This document shows positions 25,654 to 34,680 of a stretch of DNA of 64,000 nt, in pieces (position 1 is the first letter of the stretch; every line of letters begins with the position of its first letter). Below the pieces are notes generated by a model, which ran no database searches, was not told the DNA's origin, and saw only the letters and a list, made by a program, of their open reading frames with translations. Made by a program: the position numbers and the translations under genes. Source of the stretch: Parasalinivibrio latis (GTDB taxonomy: Bacteria > Pseudomonadota > Gammaproteobacteria > Enterobacterales > Vibrionaceae); contig NZ_CP098813.1 in assembly GCF_036825535.1 (NCBI RefSeq), positions 1,488,001 through 1,552,000 on the forward strand, given 5' to 3'.

Positions 25654-28600
25654 TTAGGCTTGAGTTATAAACCATTTTTGTTCGGCAACACCAGCCCAAA
25701 TATTTTGTTCGCACTGAGGCGTTCCATTACTGTCTGTGGAATTTCTGGCAGTAAGTACATAACCACTGCGTTTTGATTCAAACCTAACAGTACCATCGCC
25801 ATTTTCTACAATTTTCCAAAGTTGGTTGTCCGAAGCCGCATCTCCAGCTTCATGCCATAACACGGCACTGCCCCCGGTGGAATTCGATTCAGCGCCGGTA
25901 ATGTTAAGCGCCTGACCAGTATTTCCGAAAACAATTTCAAAATACTCTGTGCCTGACACTTGAACAAAGTGGATGGTGGAAATTGCACCTGATATGTGGT
26001 CTGAAGCAAAAATGTTACTCCCGGCACTATACGAACTGTCACTGGACAGAGGGCCTGCCGTTTTACCATTAGTTACGTTGTATGTAATTCCTTGCTCAGG
26101 TTTTTCTGTAATGGCCTCTATGCTCCACTTAGTGGAAAGCAATTCAGATTCGTTCAGCTGACTTAATAACCCTTCGTTGTCGGCTAACGGCAATCCTGAT
26201 CTGCGATTGAAAAACGTCCACGTGCCATCATGATTGTCTGCAGGCACCCATTGCCCATTTTCACCCGTGTTGCTAACTGTCCAGGTAATGACCGCACCGT
26301 TATTGGAATAGGATTGGTTACCCGTTGTACCTAACACATCGTCATTATTACTGGCAAATACATGGTAATCATTTTGTGTATCGGGCACTCGCTTGAAGAA
26401 AAATGTTGATGACTGATCTGTATGGCTGTATGTGAACTCAGGGTTATGAGTATCAATGTTTGCCTTAATCAGCGCACCTGACTCAACGTTTCTTAAACGA
26501 TAACTCTGGTTTTCCAAAATCGGCGTTGCCTCGCTGTGCATGTACGCGTTGCTTTGAAGAATCCATCGTTCATTTTCAGAAATCGCATCGTGTTGGGTAG
26601 CGACTAATCCATCTGAAGACGGAACACTGATCGACAATTGGCTTCGAACATTAGTTATTACAAGACGTCCATCATGCTCTGATGTCAGACGCCAAAGCGC
26701 ATTTTCGGCAACATCAGATATATCCCATAGTCGGATTTCAGCACCAGTTGAATAGCTACCACCATGTACGTTAATACAAAGGCTTGAATCGTCTGGATGG
26801 GCAATATAAAACGTATCTCTTGAGTGCTGGATAAGTTTCCATTTGACGGGGGTAGAGGATGTAACAACTTCAGCGCCTTTCACCGCGTCAGCTGCCATAA
26901 ACCGAGTCTCGTCGTGAGCAGCTCTAAACTCAAAATAATGGCCTGAAACAGGGAAATCACTTTCCCGTGTTCTTGCGGACCCTACCTGCCATGGTTCAGA
27001 TATTGATGCGTATCCATTACCATCCAACGTAATATAACGGCTGTTAGAACCACAAACCACACTTACCGAAGAATTAGGATTCCCTCGAATAACTGCGCTA
27101 ATGAGTAAGCCATTACCCCATTCCAAATCCAAAGTATATCCACCGACGCATCCCAGACCTTTGACCAAGCCTTGTGTCCATGCGGGAGGTAAAGCGGGGA
27201 ATAGTTCAATAGTACCGTGCTTGGAAAATGCCAACATTTCAGTAAATGCGGCAATCGAGCCTAAGTTTGCATCGATTTGGAATACTAGGTTATTTGAACC
27301 TCCATTATAATTCCCTAAAAAGTTTTCAAATAAACCTCGTGATATATTGGTTCGCCACATCTGATAAGAAATGGTGGGGTTTTTTAACCGTGACCAACAC
27401 AATCCTCTCCAAACGTTGGCCCATCCGAAACTGTTGTATCCTCTGGTATCGAGAGAATTTTTTACACCGCTAAGAATCTCAGGGTGGGCATTCTCATTCA
27501 GAATTCGATATCCTGGGAACACACCAATTAAATGCGATAAATGTCGGTGCTGACCACCGGTGTTTGTAGAGTCTACCCACTCTTCAAAATGCTCATTGGT
27601 ACTGTTGGTCTGAGGTAGATATAACTGGCTACGAACTACTGCAATATCAGCAAGTTTCCTCGAAAATTCCAGATCGCCTGTTTGGTCAAATAGAATTTTG
27701 CATGCTTGCTCATAGGAAGAAAATAAATCCCAAACACACTCCTGAGCATAACTGGCTCCCTCGGTCATTGAGCCATGCTCTGGCGACCAATCCATATCGC
27801 ACAAAAATACGTCTCGTCGCATCTTTGTACTTGGATCATTAATAGTTCGTTTAACAAAACGGTGTAACCAAAACTCTACGGCTCCCTCCATTAGCGGGAA
27901 GCTCTCGGTCAAGAAATCATTATCTTGACTGAATAGGTAAAATTGCCATAAGTTGTTGCACAGCCATGCATTTCCTGGTGGGTCCCAGCGCCAACCCATC
28001 CCGCCTGAGATGTTAGCAGAAGTTGCGATAGTCCATCCGGCTACTGAACCACTTCGATTTCGGTAACTGTTGCTTTCGTGGTTGAAATGATCTCTAGTTA
28101 GATTTGTCCAACTGTTTACTTGGCTCTTCATCCATTTGAGCAAAGGCCATCCGTGAGAAGCAATTCCTGTTCTATGTTGCCCCCAATAGTTCATTTGTAT
28201 GTTGATGTTGGTGTGATAGTCACCATGCCAGGGAGGGGTGTTGGTTTCACACCATATGCCCTGCAGGTTCATGGGCAGAAGACTATCTTGACGACTTCCC
28301 GAAATTGACAGATAGCGCATAAATTGAACGTAAGCAGTTTCCAATTCGGGATCAAATTCTCCATCAAATACGTTTGCTGTCCTTTCAACGATATCAGTAT
28401 TACGTTGTGATGAAGAAGACTGCCCCAAATATGCGCTGAAAGTTGAGAACTGCTGACGATAATCGTATACATGCCTCCAAAGTAACGTTTGATAATTTGT
28501 TGTCGAAACCGAGGCTATATGGGCCATCAACATGGATTCGATGTTTAAGTTTGGGTTGATATAATTAGTAGATTCTTCTCCGGTGTAGTTGCTACCCGAA

Positions 28601-29361
28601 TCGACCAAGACGGTAAAATCTTCAGATGCTGTAAACTGTAAGCGTTTACCGCTTGATGCAACACTCACGCTGCCGCCACCAACAATTGTTAATGCTGCAC
28701 CATATGTTAAGCCATTTGAAAAAGTGCCAGTGTAAACTAGAAATCTATTTACACTTCCGCTGTTATAGATCTTGGCTTCGGTTGTTTCTCCATGGGTTCC
28801 GCTAAGTTCTATCTCGCCAGAGAGTTGTTCTCCTGCCGGAACTTTATAGTGGATGGCAATTATATTGTCAGGATGGCTGGCAATGTACTCTCTGGAAAAA
28901 TTAGCACCATTGAAATCGTAGCTTACTTTACAAATACTATTTTCAAAGTCAATTTGTCGCTTATAATTTGTCACCGATTCGTGGTTGTTAATATGAACTT
29001 TCATTCCACCTAGGCGAGTAAATGAGCCCATATTTTCTCGTTCGAAACTAAAGCCGTCAGGAACAGAGTTATCATTTCTGTTACCTGTCCAGATCGAGGC
29101 TTCAGAAAGAACAATATCATCGCTACCGGTACCACCCTGAATTAAAGCCCCCATTCGTCCATGACCGATAGGCAAATACTCTCGTATTAATCGTTCCGGG
29201 TTACCAGGAGACGAATATGTAAATACATTCTGTCCTGGGTTTACAATTGGAGAACTGCTTGGTGTATAAGATGCTGCTTGGCTTCGTAGAGGGTAAGCCA
29301 GACTAAAGCCTGACAGGACCGCAAGTGATGAAGATGACAGCAAAAATTCCCTTCGTTTCAT
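25654..29361 (-). CDS. Tat-exported GH95 alpha-L-fucosidase with ricin-type lectin repeats
   Basis: 1235 residues. The twin-arginine signal MKRREFLLSSSSLAVL indicates export of a folded enzyme. Residues ~45-790 are glycoside hydrolase family 95 (alpha-L-fucosidase or galactosidase): REYLPIGHGRMGALIQGG, NINIQMNYW with the two catalytic-site Asn (about N385, N387), the general acid Glu in MDWSPEHG about 143 residues later (E528), and IDANLGSIAAFTEML. The C-terminal ~400 residues contain ricin-like repeats with QxW-type motifs (NALWRL, NERWIL, GQWVP, NQLWKI, EQKWFI), probably binding carbohydrate. No transporter or other CAZyme adjoins it. Its flanks are AT-rich, which fits acquisition by transfer. 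Fucose from algal or host glycans is the likely target. Confidence 0.93.
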   Translation of the reverse strand: MKRREFLLSSSSLAVLSGFSLAYPLRSQAASYTPSSSPIVNPGQNVFTYSSPGNPERLIREYLPIGHGRMGALIQGGTGSDDIVLSEASIWTGNRNDNSVPDGFSFERENMGSFTRLGGMKVHINNHESVTNYKRQIDFENSICKVSYDFNGANFSREYIASHPDNIIAIHYKVPAGEQLSGEIELSGTHGETTEAKIYNSGSVNRFLVYTGTFSNGLTYGAALTIVGGGSVSVASSGKRLQFTASEDFTVLVDSGSNYTGEESTNYINPNLNIESMLMAHIASVSTTNYQTLLWRHVYDYRQQFSTFSAYLGQSSSSQRNTDIVERTANVFDGEFDPELETAYVQFMRYLSISGSRQDSLLPMNLQGIWCETNTPPWHGDYHTNINIQMNYWGQHRTGIASHGWPLLKWMKSQVNSWTNLTRDHFNHESNSYRNRSGSVAGWTIATSANISGGMGWRWDPPGNAWLCNNLWQFYLFSQDNDFLTESFPLMEGAVEFWLHRFVKRTINDPSTKMRRDVFLCDMDWSPEHGSMTEGASYAQECVWDLFSSYEQACKILFDQTGDLEFSRKLADIAVVRSQLYLPQTNSTNEHFEEWVDSTNTGGQHRHLSHLIGVFPGYRILNENAHPEILSGVKNSLDTRGYNSFGWANVWRGLCWSRLKNPTISYQMWRTNISRGLFENFLGNYNGGSNNLVFQIDANLGSIAAFTEMLAFSKHGTIELFPALPPAWTQGLVKGLGCVGGYTLDLEWGNGLLISAVIRGNPNSSVSVVCGSNSRYITLDGNGYASISEPWQVGSARTRESDFPVSGHYFEFRAAHDETRFMAADAVKGAEVVTSSTPVKWKLIQHSRDTFYIAHPDDSSLCINVHGGSYSTGAEIRLWDISDVAENALWRLTSEHDGRLVITNVRSQLSISVPSSDGLVATQHDAISENERWILQSNAYMHSEATPILENQSYRLRNVESGALIKANIDTHNPEFTYSHTDQSSTFFFKRVPDTQNDYHVFASNNDDVLGTTGNQSYSNNGAVITWTVSNTGENGQWVPADNHDGTWTFFNRRSGLPLADNEGLLSQLNESELLSTKWSIEAITEKPEQGITYNVTNGKTAGPLSSDSSYSAGSNIFASDHISGAISTIHFVQVSGTEYFEIVFGNTGQALNITGAESNSTGGSAVLWHEAGDAASDNQLWKIVENGDGTVRFESKRSGYVLTARNSTDSNGTPQCEQNIWAGVAEQKWFITQA

Positions 29362-29857
29362 TCATACCTCGTTAGCCCCGGATATAAAATTGAATTTCAA
29401 ATGGAAAATTTACTGTCACACAATGTTAATTAAAAGTAAATGGGGAATTAAAGGAAAAGGTAAAAAAACACTAAACATCACATCAAATGACCGGACAAAT
29501 TCATTACTTTGTCAATTAATCAAGTCAGAGGGAAATGTTCAAATATGTATAAGCAGTTAAAGAAAATCGTTTGAATTAAAATGAGGGATTATAGGTACAG
29601 CTGTGGAAATAAACTCTTGATGTTAGTTAATATTTCAATATTGAAGAAAGCTTGGAATGAATCCTTGCTTATATGATGTATGATAAAAAGTTTCTAGGTC
29701 CAATTGGTTCGTACCGAAAAATACATCTACTCCGCTTTGTGTGAATTTAAGAGAGTTGTACTGCCTGAATAATGTTTATCGACTTTTTTATACGGTGATA
29801 CCTGTATCAAAACAAGTATCACCGTTGTGATAACTAAATAGGTATTACTGAGACTAT
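29362..29857. other. AT-rich intergenic region of about 500 bp
   Basis: No supported gene. Base composition is clearly more AT-rich than the neighbours. It holds a perfect 10-bp inverted repeat (see 29792-29825). The promoter of the GH95 gene must lie at its left end; I could not pick boxes with confidence. Confidence 0.5.
29792..29825. repeat. Perfect 10-bp inverted repeat with 14-nt loop
   Basis: ACGGTGATAC (29792-29801) and GTATCACCGT (29816-29825) are exact reverse complements. It lies 33 bp downstream of the MoeA fusion gene. A T-run is missing on the strand that would end that gene, so it is not a typical terminator; a protein operator or RNA-stabilising hairpin is possible. Confidence 0.6.
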
Positions 29858-31618
29858 TTACACCGATAAAGGAATAATTTGGACTCGGTCACCAATATTG
29901 GCTTCTTCCTGTTCGGGAACAATCTCTATAAGGCAATTTGCCTCACTCATTGAGCGGAGAATGCCTGAGCCTTGTGAACCGGTTGTACGCACTTCAAGTA
30001 ACCCGTTTGGTTTCTTGCTGAAAACTCCACGTGTGTATTCGGTTCGTCCGATACGGGAGCGCATCCTTTCGGTTGCAACGGCTTCGAGTGTAAGTGGCTG
30101 CCAGTTCGATTCTCCCTGAAGCTTTCTAATTGCCGGTTCAACGAACTGCAGGAATGACACCATCACGGCAACAGGGTTGCCGGGTAAGCCGAAGAACGGC
30201 GTGTCACCGAGCTTGCCGAAAGCAAGGGGACGGCCTGGGCGCATGTTTATCCGCCAGAAGTTAATTTCTCCAAGACGCTCGAGGACCGTCTTGATGTAAT
30301 CTGCGTCACCAACTGAAACGCCACCGGATGAAATAACCATATCTGCAACGGTAGACGCCTCTGACAGTGCGTTTTCGAGTGCAGTTTCCGTGTCATCAAT
30401 GATACCAAGATCGATGACCAGACAGCCGAGTTTTGTCAGCATGCCGAAAAGCGTATAGCGGTTTGCATCATAGATGCAGTTTTCCCTTAATGCCTCTCCT
30501 GGTTGCTGAACTTCATCACCGGTTGAGAAAATAGCGACTTTTACCGGAGATTTAACACGGACTTCTGAGAGACCCATGGATGCCAGCATTCCCAGTTCAG
30601 CGCTGTTTATTTTTTGGCCTGCACTGAATACGACATCACCTTCTCTAAGGTCTTCACCGGCCTGGCGAACGTTCTGACCGGGTTTGATCGCGCCTTTGCC
30701 AGTATCCATTGAGACACGTCCATTACTCAGTACAGCCTGTTCGCGCATCACCACAGTATCGGCGTTTTTGGGAACAGGTGCTCCGGTCATCACTTTTATT
30801 GCCTGGCCTTTTTCCAGCGGGATGTTGTAGCTGTAGCCTGCCATAACCTCTGCCAGCACTTCATAATCTTGTGCGTCAAGATCATCACTGCGAATGGCAT
30901 AACCATCCATTGCGGAGTTAGTTTGTGCAGGGACATTTACCGGCGATTTTACGTCTTCTGCCAGTACCCGACCGAATGCGTCTTTTAACTCAACCTGTTT
31001 TGATTTGGATTTCGGAATTATTTGGTCGAGGATTTTTGACCGGCCCTGTTCGACCGACAGCATTGCCGGCGCGAGTGTATCGCAGGTGGCCGTATGGGCG
31101 AGATGGCCCTGCATCCACCGCTGGATAAAGGCGGTTATGCTGTCAATGTCATTGATGTTCAGGAGAGGTAGTTGGCTGTCTGGGGTTGAATCTGATGCTA
31201 TGGCGATGATGTTGCTGTCTTCCGGATAAAGCCAGGGTTTTCCTACCGCTTCCCTGTGAAGCTCAATTTTAGGGAAGTTCTCCCTTTTAAACCCTTCAAC
31301 AAGTACTAAATCTGCCGCCGATTGATCGAGACGAGAAAGTATTTGGTTCAGTGACGGTTCGAAATCCGGTGTTTCAGTCATTAAGGCATGGCGGAAGCGA
31401 GACGATATCAGCATCTGCGATGCACCGGCTTTTCTGAGCCGGTAGCTGTCTTTACCGGGTTTATCTACATCGAATTCGTGATGGGCATGTTTAACCATGG
31501 CAACACGAATACCGGTTTCAACCAATTTAGGAAGCAACGCCTCCAACAGTGTCGTTTTTCCTGTTCCACTGAATGCCGCAAATCCGAGGATAGGCAGTGA
31601 ACAGTTCGATAGACTCAT
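29858..31618 (-). CDS. moeA: MobB-MoeA fusion (molybdenum cofactor biosynthesis)
   Basis: 586 residues. Residues 1-~170 are MobB, a P-loop GTP-binding adapter for guanine dinucleotide attachment (Walker A GFAAFSGTGKTTLLEALLP). Residues ~185-586 are MoeA, molybdopterin molybdenumtransferase, which inserts metal into adenylylated molybdopterin (TNSAMDGYAIRS, MTGAPVP, FSTGDEV, SSGGVSVGDADY, GLPGNPVAVMVSF). Both domains appear complete. The start overlaps the mobA stop by 4 bp, and the unit follows tupABC on the same strand, so the metal is probably tungsten as well as molybdenum. MoeA-MobB fusions are known in some bacteria. It is the last gene of the tup operon. Confidence 0.93.
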   Translation of the reverse strand: MSLSNCSLPILGFAAFSGTGKTTLLEALLPKLVETGIRVAMVKHAHHEFDVDKPGKDSYRLRKAGASQMLISSRFRHALMTETPDFEPSLNQILSRLDQSAADLVLVEGFKRENFPKIELHREAVGKPWLYPEDSNIIAIASDSTPDSQLPLLNINDIDSITAFIQRWMQGHLAHTATCDTLAPAMLSVEQGRSKILDQIIPKSKSKQVELKDAFGRVLAEDVKSPVNVPAQTNSAMDGYAIRSDDLDAQDYEVLAEVMAGYSYNIPLEKGQAIKVMTGAPVPKNADTVVMREQAVLSNGRVSMDTGKGAIKPGQNVRQAGEDLREGDVVFSAGQKINSAELGMLASMGLSEVRVKSPVKVAIFSTGDEVQQPGEALRENCIYDANRYTLFGMLTKLGCLVIDLGIIDDTETALENALSEASTVADMVISSGGVSVGDADYIKTVLERLGEINFWRINMRPGRPLAFGKLGDTPFFGLPGNPVAVMVSFLQFVEPAIRKLQGESNWQPLTLEAVATERMRSRIGRTEYTRGVFSKKPNGLLEVRTTGSQGSGILRSMSEANCLIEIVPEQEEANIGDRVQIIPLSV

Positions 31619-32199
31619 GATAATTGTCCAAATTTTTCGAGTTCTTCTGGGGAGTTCAGATTAACAAAGGCCGATTCCTGGCCGTCGAAGTGCACATATT
31701 GTGTATTGCAGCGGTCATAGAGAAGAACGATCTTACGTTCTCCGGCATTAAGGAATGCATCCAGTCGATCAAAAATACCGCGGTGCATCATAGTTACAAC
31801 GGGTTGGACATGATCGCCATCGTGGGCAACCAAGATCTCTGTTTCAGGTGTAATAGCCGCTTCCATTTTTTCAACAAGGTCAATGGGAAGGTTAGGGCAG
31901 TCGCAGGGCACAAATCCGAGCCAATCATTGGGCAGGTTCTTCATTGCGGCGTGTATGCCGCCCAGCGGCCCAGGGAAGCCCTCAATGACATCACTGAAGA
32001 CGGTACCGTAAGTGGCGTAAAAATCCTTGTTCCGGTTAGCATTTACCGCTATCGAAGCATTTTGATTGTTCAGATTGTCGTATACGTAATCAATAAGAGG
32101 TTGGCCATTCAGTTTTACCAGGCCTTTGTCGTGGCCACCCATGCGGGTTGCCCGGCCCCCGGCCAGAATTACCCAGATTGAATCATGATGCGAAGGCAT
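31615..32199 (-). CDS. mobA: Molybdenum cofactor guanylyltransferase MobA
   Basis: 194 residues with the nucleotidyltransferase signature VILAGGRATRMGGHDKGLV near the N-terminus and FVPCDCPNLP for the metal/nucleotide site. It transfers GMP from GTP to molybdopterin to give the guanine dinucleotide cofactor needed by formate dehydrogenase and other DMSO-reductase-family enzymes. ATG 32199 has AAGGA 5 bp upstream; TTG 32217 would sit on this ribosome binding site and is rejected. It overlaps the end of tupC by 17 bp and the MobB-MoeA start by 4 bp. Confidence 0.93.
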   Translation of the reverse strand: MPSHHDSIWVILAGGRATRMGGHDKGLVKLNGQPLIDYVYDNLNNQNASIAVNANRNKDFYATYGTVFSDVIEGFPGPLGGIHAAMKNLPNDWLGFVPCDCPNLPIDLVEKMEAAITPETEILVAHDGDHVQPVVTMMHRGIFDRLDAFLNAGERKIVLLYDRCNTQYVHFDGQESAFVNLNSPEELEKFGQLS

Positions 32200-32884
32200 G
32201 GTTATCCTTGTCGACAATATTAAGTAAAGGTCTGTCCACGAGGCGCTGGTCTTGCAGCGTCCAATATCGGGAACAGCAAGCTGTCATTACGTTTGGCTGG
32301 TGGCTGGTAATGACAAGGCTGGAGCCATTTTCCAGTAGGCTGCAAGCCATGCGTTTTTGATCGACAATGGCATCCGGGTCGAGATTGGCGCTGGACTCGT
32401 CCATCAACAGTACACTGGGTTTCATTGCCCATGCCCGTGCCATTGCCACTTTTTGTTTTTCACCGCCTGAAAGGATTGAAATATGCTCATGGGCAAGTGA
32501 TTCCAGCCCAACCATACGCAATGCGGCTATTGTATTTTGTCTGCGGGTTCTTTGACAGAGCGTATACGATCGAATTCCGTAAGCCACGTTTTCAAAAACG
32601 GAAGCATCGAACAAGTACGGAGTCTGGTGCATGTAAACAATACCGCTTTGACCGGCAAAACCGGCCAGTCTTTGAAGCCAGGAGGGTGTACTCAAGTTAA
32701 CAGAGCCACTTGTTGGCCTGGCAATGCCAGCTAACACTTTGAGTAGTGTGGTTTTGCCAATTCCATTCTGGCCCGACAGATAGACTGCTTCACCCGGCCC
32801 TAGCTTTAGCTTAGGAATATGAAACAGTAGCCTGTCTTTAAACTTGACGGAGAGATTTGATGCTTCCAGCGTAATTTGCGTCAT
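32183..32884 (-). CDS. tupC: Tungstate ABC transporter ATP-binding protein TupC
   Basis: 233-residue ABC ATPase: Walker A SGQNGIGKTTLL, Q-loop region around VYMHQTP, signature LSGGEKQKVAMARA, Walker B VLLMDESSANLD, and a switch His in ITSHQP. It lacks the C-terminal TOBE extension of ModC, as is usual for TupC. The frame is open to 33211, but that extension lies over the permease gene in another frame; ATG 32884 is the true start, 14 bp after tupB. It energises tungstate uptake with TupB and TupA. Confidence 0.93.
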   Translation of the reverse strand: MTQITLEASNLSVKFKDRLLFHIPKLKLGPGEAVYLSGQNGIGKTTLLKVLAGIARPTSGSVNLSTPSWLQRLAGFAGQSGIVYMHQTPYLFDASVFENVAYGIRSYTLCQRTRRQNTIAALRMVGLESLAHEHISILSGGEKQKVAMARAWAMKPSVLLMDESSANLDPDAIVDQKRMACSLLENGSSLVITSHQPNVMTACCSRYWTLQDQRLVDRPLLNIVDKDNHAFAS

Positions 32885-32898
32885 AAGGTCACTCTTTG

Positions 32899-33597
32899 TC
32901 AGGTCCGTAAATGGCCGTTTCCCCGGCCGTAGCTCACAAGAAAGTTCAACACTAACGCTAACAGCAGTAACACCATGCCAAGTGCGACCCCTTGTGCAAA
33001 CGCCCCTTTTGACGTTTCCAAAGCAATTGCAGTTGGGATGTTGCGTGTTGCGTTGAGTATGTTCCCTCCCACCATCATGGAGCAGCCAACCTCTGTTATT
33101 ATCCGGCTGAATGCCGTTATCACTGCTGCCAGTAATGGAAAACGGATTTCCCACATCAATGTCAACATAGCCCGTGGAACGGATGCTCCCAGGGTGTAGG
33201 CGGTTTCCCACGCCCTACGGTCGCTGTTTTGAAAGGCTGCATGCATCATTGATACAAGAATAGGAAAGCTGATGAGTATCTGCCCGGCTATCATGGCTTT
33301 CTGGGTGAACAACATTTTCCAGTCGCCCAGCGGCCCGGCTCGGGAGAGCATCATGTAAAGAAGAAGTCCGATAACTACAGTCGGCACGGATTGAAGGGTA
33401 TTTACAATTGAGAGGATAAACCAACGACCGGGAACCCGGCCGTAGGCTAAAGCAAAACTGATCAGCAGTGCGGGTAACAGCACCAAGCTGATCGCCAGCA
33501 ATGATACTGAAAACGAGACACCTACAATCCCCCACAGTGTAGTATCACCACTTAGGAGCATTGCTACGGCTTCTTTAGATGTCTGTAAAATATCCAT
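32899..33597 (-). CDS. tupB: Tungstate ABC transporter permease TupB
   Basis: 232 residues with about five transmembrane helices and the cytoplasmic coupling loop typical of the ModB/TupB type (ETAYTLGASVPRAMLTLMWEIRFPLL). It overlaps the stop of tupA by one base. The neighbourhood (TupA-type binding protein with TTTST motif, TupC without TOBE) separates it from ModB. It carries tungstate through the inner membrane. Confidence 0.93.
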   Translation of the reverse strand: MDILQTSKEAVAMLLSGDTTLWGIVGVSFSVSLLAISLVLLPALLISFALAYGRVPGRWFILSIVNTLQSVPTVVIGLLLYMMLSRAGPLGDWKMLFTQKAMIAGQILISFPILVSMMHAAFQNSDRRAWETAYTLGASVPRAMLTLMWEIRFPLLAAVITAFSRIITEVGCSMMVGGNILNATRNIPTAIALETSKGAFAQGVALGMVLLLLALVLNFLVSYGRGNGHLRT

Positions 33598-34418
33598 TAT
33601 TGAGTTTTAGCGTCCGCCACGAAAAGTTGTTTTCCTGCAACTTTAAATCCATCGATAAGTTTTTGTGCTTTGGGGTTTACCAGCCAGTCACTGAATACTT
33701 TAGCGCCTTGATAATTGATATCCGGGTATCGGGATGGGTTGACTAGGATGACTTGGTAAGGGTTGAACAATCTTGCATCACCTTCAACGACAATAGAGAG
33801 ATCAAGTTTGCTTTCGTAGGCCAGCCAGGTGCCTCGGTCAGTCAATGTGTACCCTTGTAATTCGTTTGCCATTGTTAGGGTTGGGCCCATACCTTGGCCT
33901 ACAGCTTTGTATCCGGCAAATTCCGGCGTTACACCCGCTTCGCTCCACAGAATCAGTTCTTTCTTGTTTGTTCCCGAGTCATCGCCACGAGAGACAAAAG
34001 AGACGTTTTTTGCGGAGAGTTGAGACAGGGCCTTCACTACATCATTCTGGCCTTTTACACCGGCCGGATCAGAAGAAGGGCCAACCAGTACGAAGTCGTT
34101 GTACATCAAACCGCGAGGTAAAACCCCAAACCCAGCATCAACGAAGCTTGCTTCAGCGCGTGGAGCGTGGGTCATCACCAGATCGACATCACCATTTTCT
34201 CCCATTTTCAGTGCCTTGCCTGTACCAGCGGCGAGTACCTGAACGTCGTACCCGGTGTCTTTTTTAAATTCAGGCAGAAGATGGTCAAGCAGGCCTGAGT
34301 GGTAGGTGCTGGTAGTGGTTGCGAGACGGACAATTTGATTTTCTTGGGATGAGACGTTGTACGAAATGAATAAAGAAGCTGCTGCGAGCAGCGTAGAAAT
34401 TTTTTTTATTAAAGTCAT
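33597..34418 (-). CDS. tupA: Tungstate-binding periplasmic protein TupA
   Basis: 273 residues with a signal peptide (KISTLLAAASLFISYNVSS). The mature protein has the TupA hallmarks RLATTTSTYHSGLL at the N-terminus and FVSRGDDSGTNKKEL, known to line the tungstate site in the family. It is the first gene of tupABC-mobA-mobB/moeA, an operon that carries the metal from import to cofactor. A near-perfect sigma-54 promoter stands at 34488-34503 on the same strand, with the gene for a sigma-54 activator divergent to it. Confidence 0.95.
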   Translation of the reverse strand: MTLIKKISTLLAAASLFISYNVSSQENQIVRLATTTSTYHSGLLDHLLPEFKKDTGYDVQVLAAGTGKALKMGENGDVDLVMTHAPRAEASFVDAGFGVLPRGLMYNDFVLVGPSSDPAGVKGQNDVVKALSQLSAKNVSFVSRGDDSGTNKKELILWSEAGVTPEFAGYKAVGQGMGPTLTMANELQGYTLTDRGTWLAYESKLDLSIVVEGDARLFNPYQVILVNPSRYPDINYQGAKVFSDWLVNPKAQKLIDGFKVAGKQLFVADAKTQ

Positions 34419-34487
34419 TGTGTCTTCCTGACATTTTAAGGTGTTTGTTGAATATCAATGCCTTCCAAAGGAGTGCCTGAAAACCAT

Positions 34488-34503
34488 AGCAATGAAAGTG
34501 CCA
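34488..34503 (-). promoter_or_regulatory. Sigma-54 promoter of the tupABC-mobA-moeA operon
   Basis: The minus strand reads TGGCACTTTCATTGCT: GG and GC elements (-24/-12) at the right spacing and match to the TGGCAC-N5-TTGCW consensus without a mismatch. The start of transcription would be near 34477, about 58 bp before tupA ATG 34418. Confidence 0.9.
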
Positions 34504-34575
34504 ATTTTTGCAATCGGATAATTTACAAATTATCTCATTGTTATTAAAGGTTATTTAAACATACTGATACACTAT

Positions 34576-34593
34576 TGTTTGAGAATTCAGACA
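34576..34593. promoter_or_regulatory. Candidate activator site upstream of tup sigma-54 promoter
   Basis: TGTTTGA and TCAGACA, 4 bp apart, form an inverted repeat with one mismatch, about 75-105 bp upstream of the tup -24/-12 element. A second weak dyad (GTCA-AAA-TGTC) lies at 34622-34632. NtrC-type activators bind such sites; tentative. Confidence 0.35.
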
Positions 34594-34680
34594 CAAAAAA
34601 ATGAATGGGATATTGGACTGAGTCAAAATGTCGCATGTATGATGTTAATGGTCGTAGGTAAACTGGTTAAAAAATTATAG

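Noticed and set aside
27926..27990. Loss of the catalytic Glu in GH95 (WQFY where WEHY is usual)
   Set aside because: Spacing from the NINIQMNYW motif places the general acid at SPEHG about 143 residues on, where Glu is kept.
32885..33211. N-terminal extension of TupC
   Set aside because: It lies entirely inside the tupB coding region in another frame and has no homology to ABC proteins.
32183..34418. Molybdate (modABC) instead of tungstate transporter
   Set aside because: TupA motifs TTTST and RGDDSGT are present and the ATPase lacks the TOBE domain of ModC.
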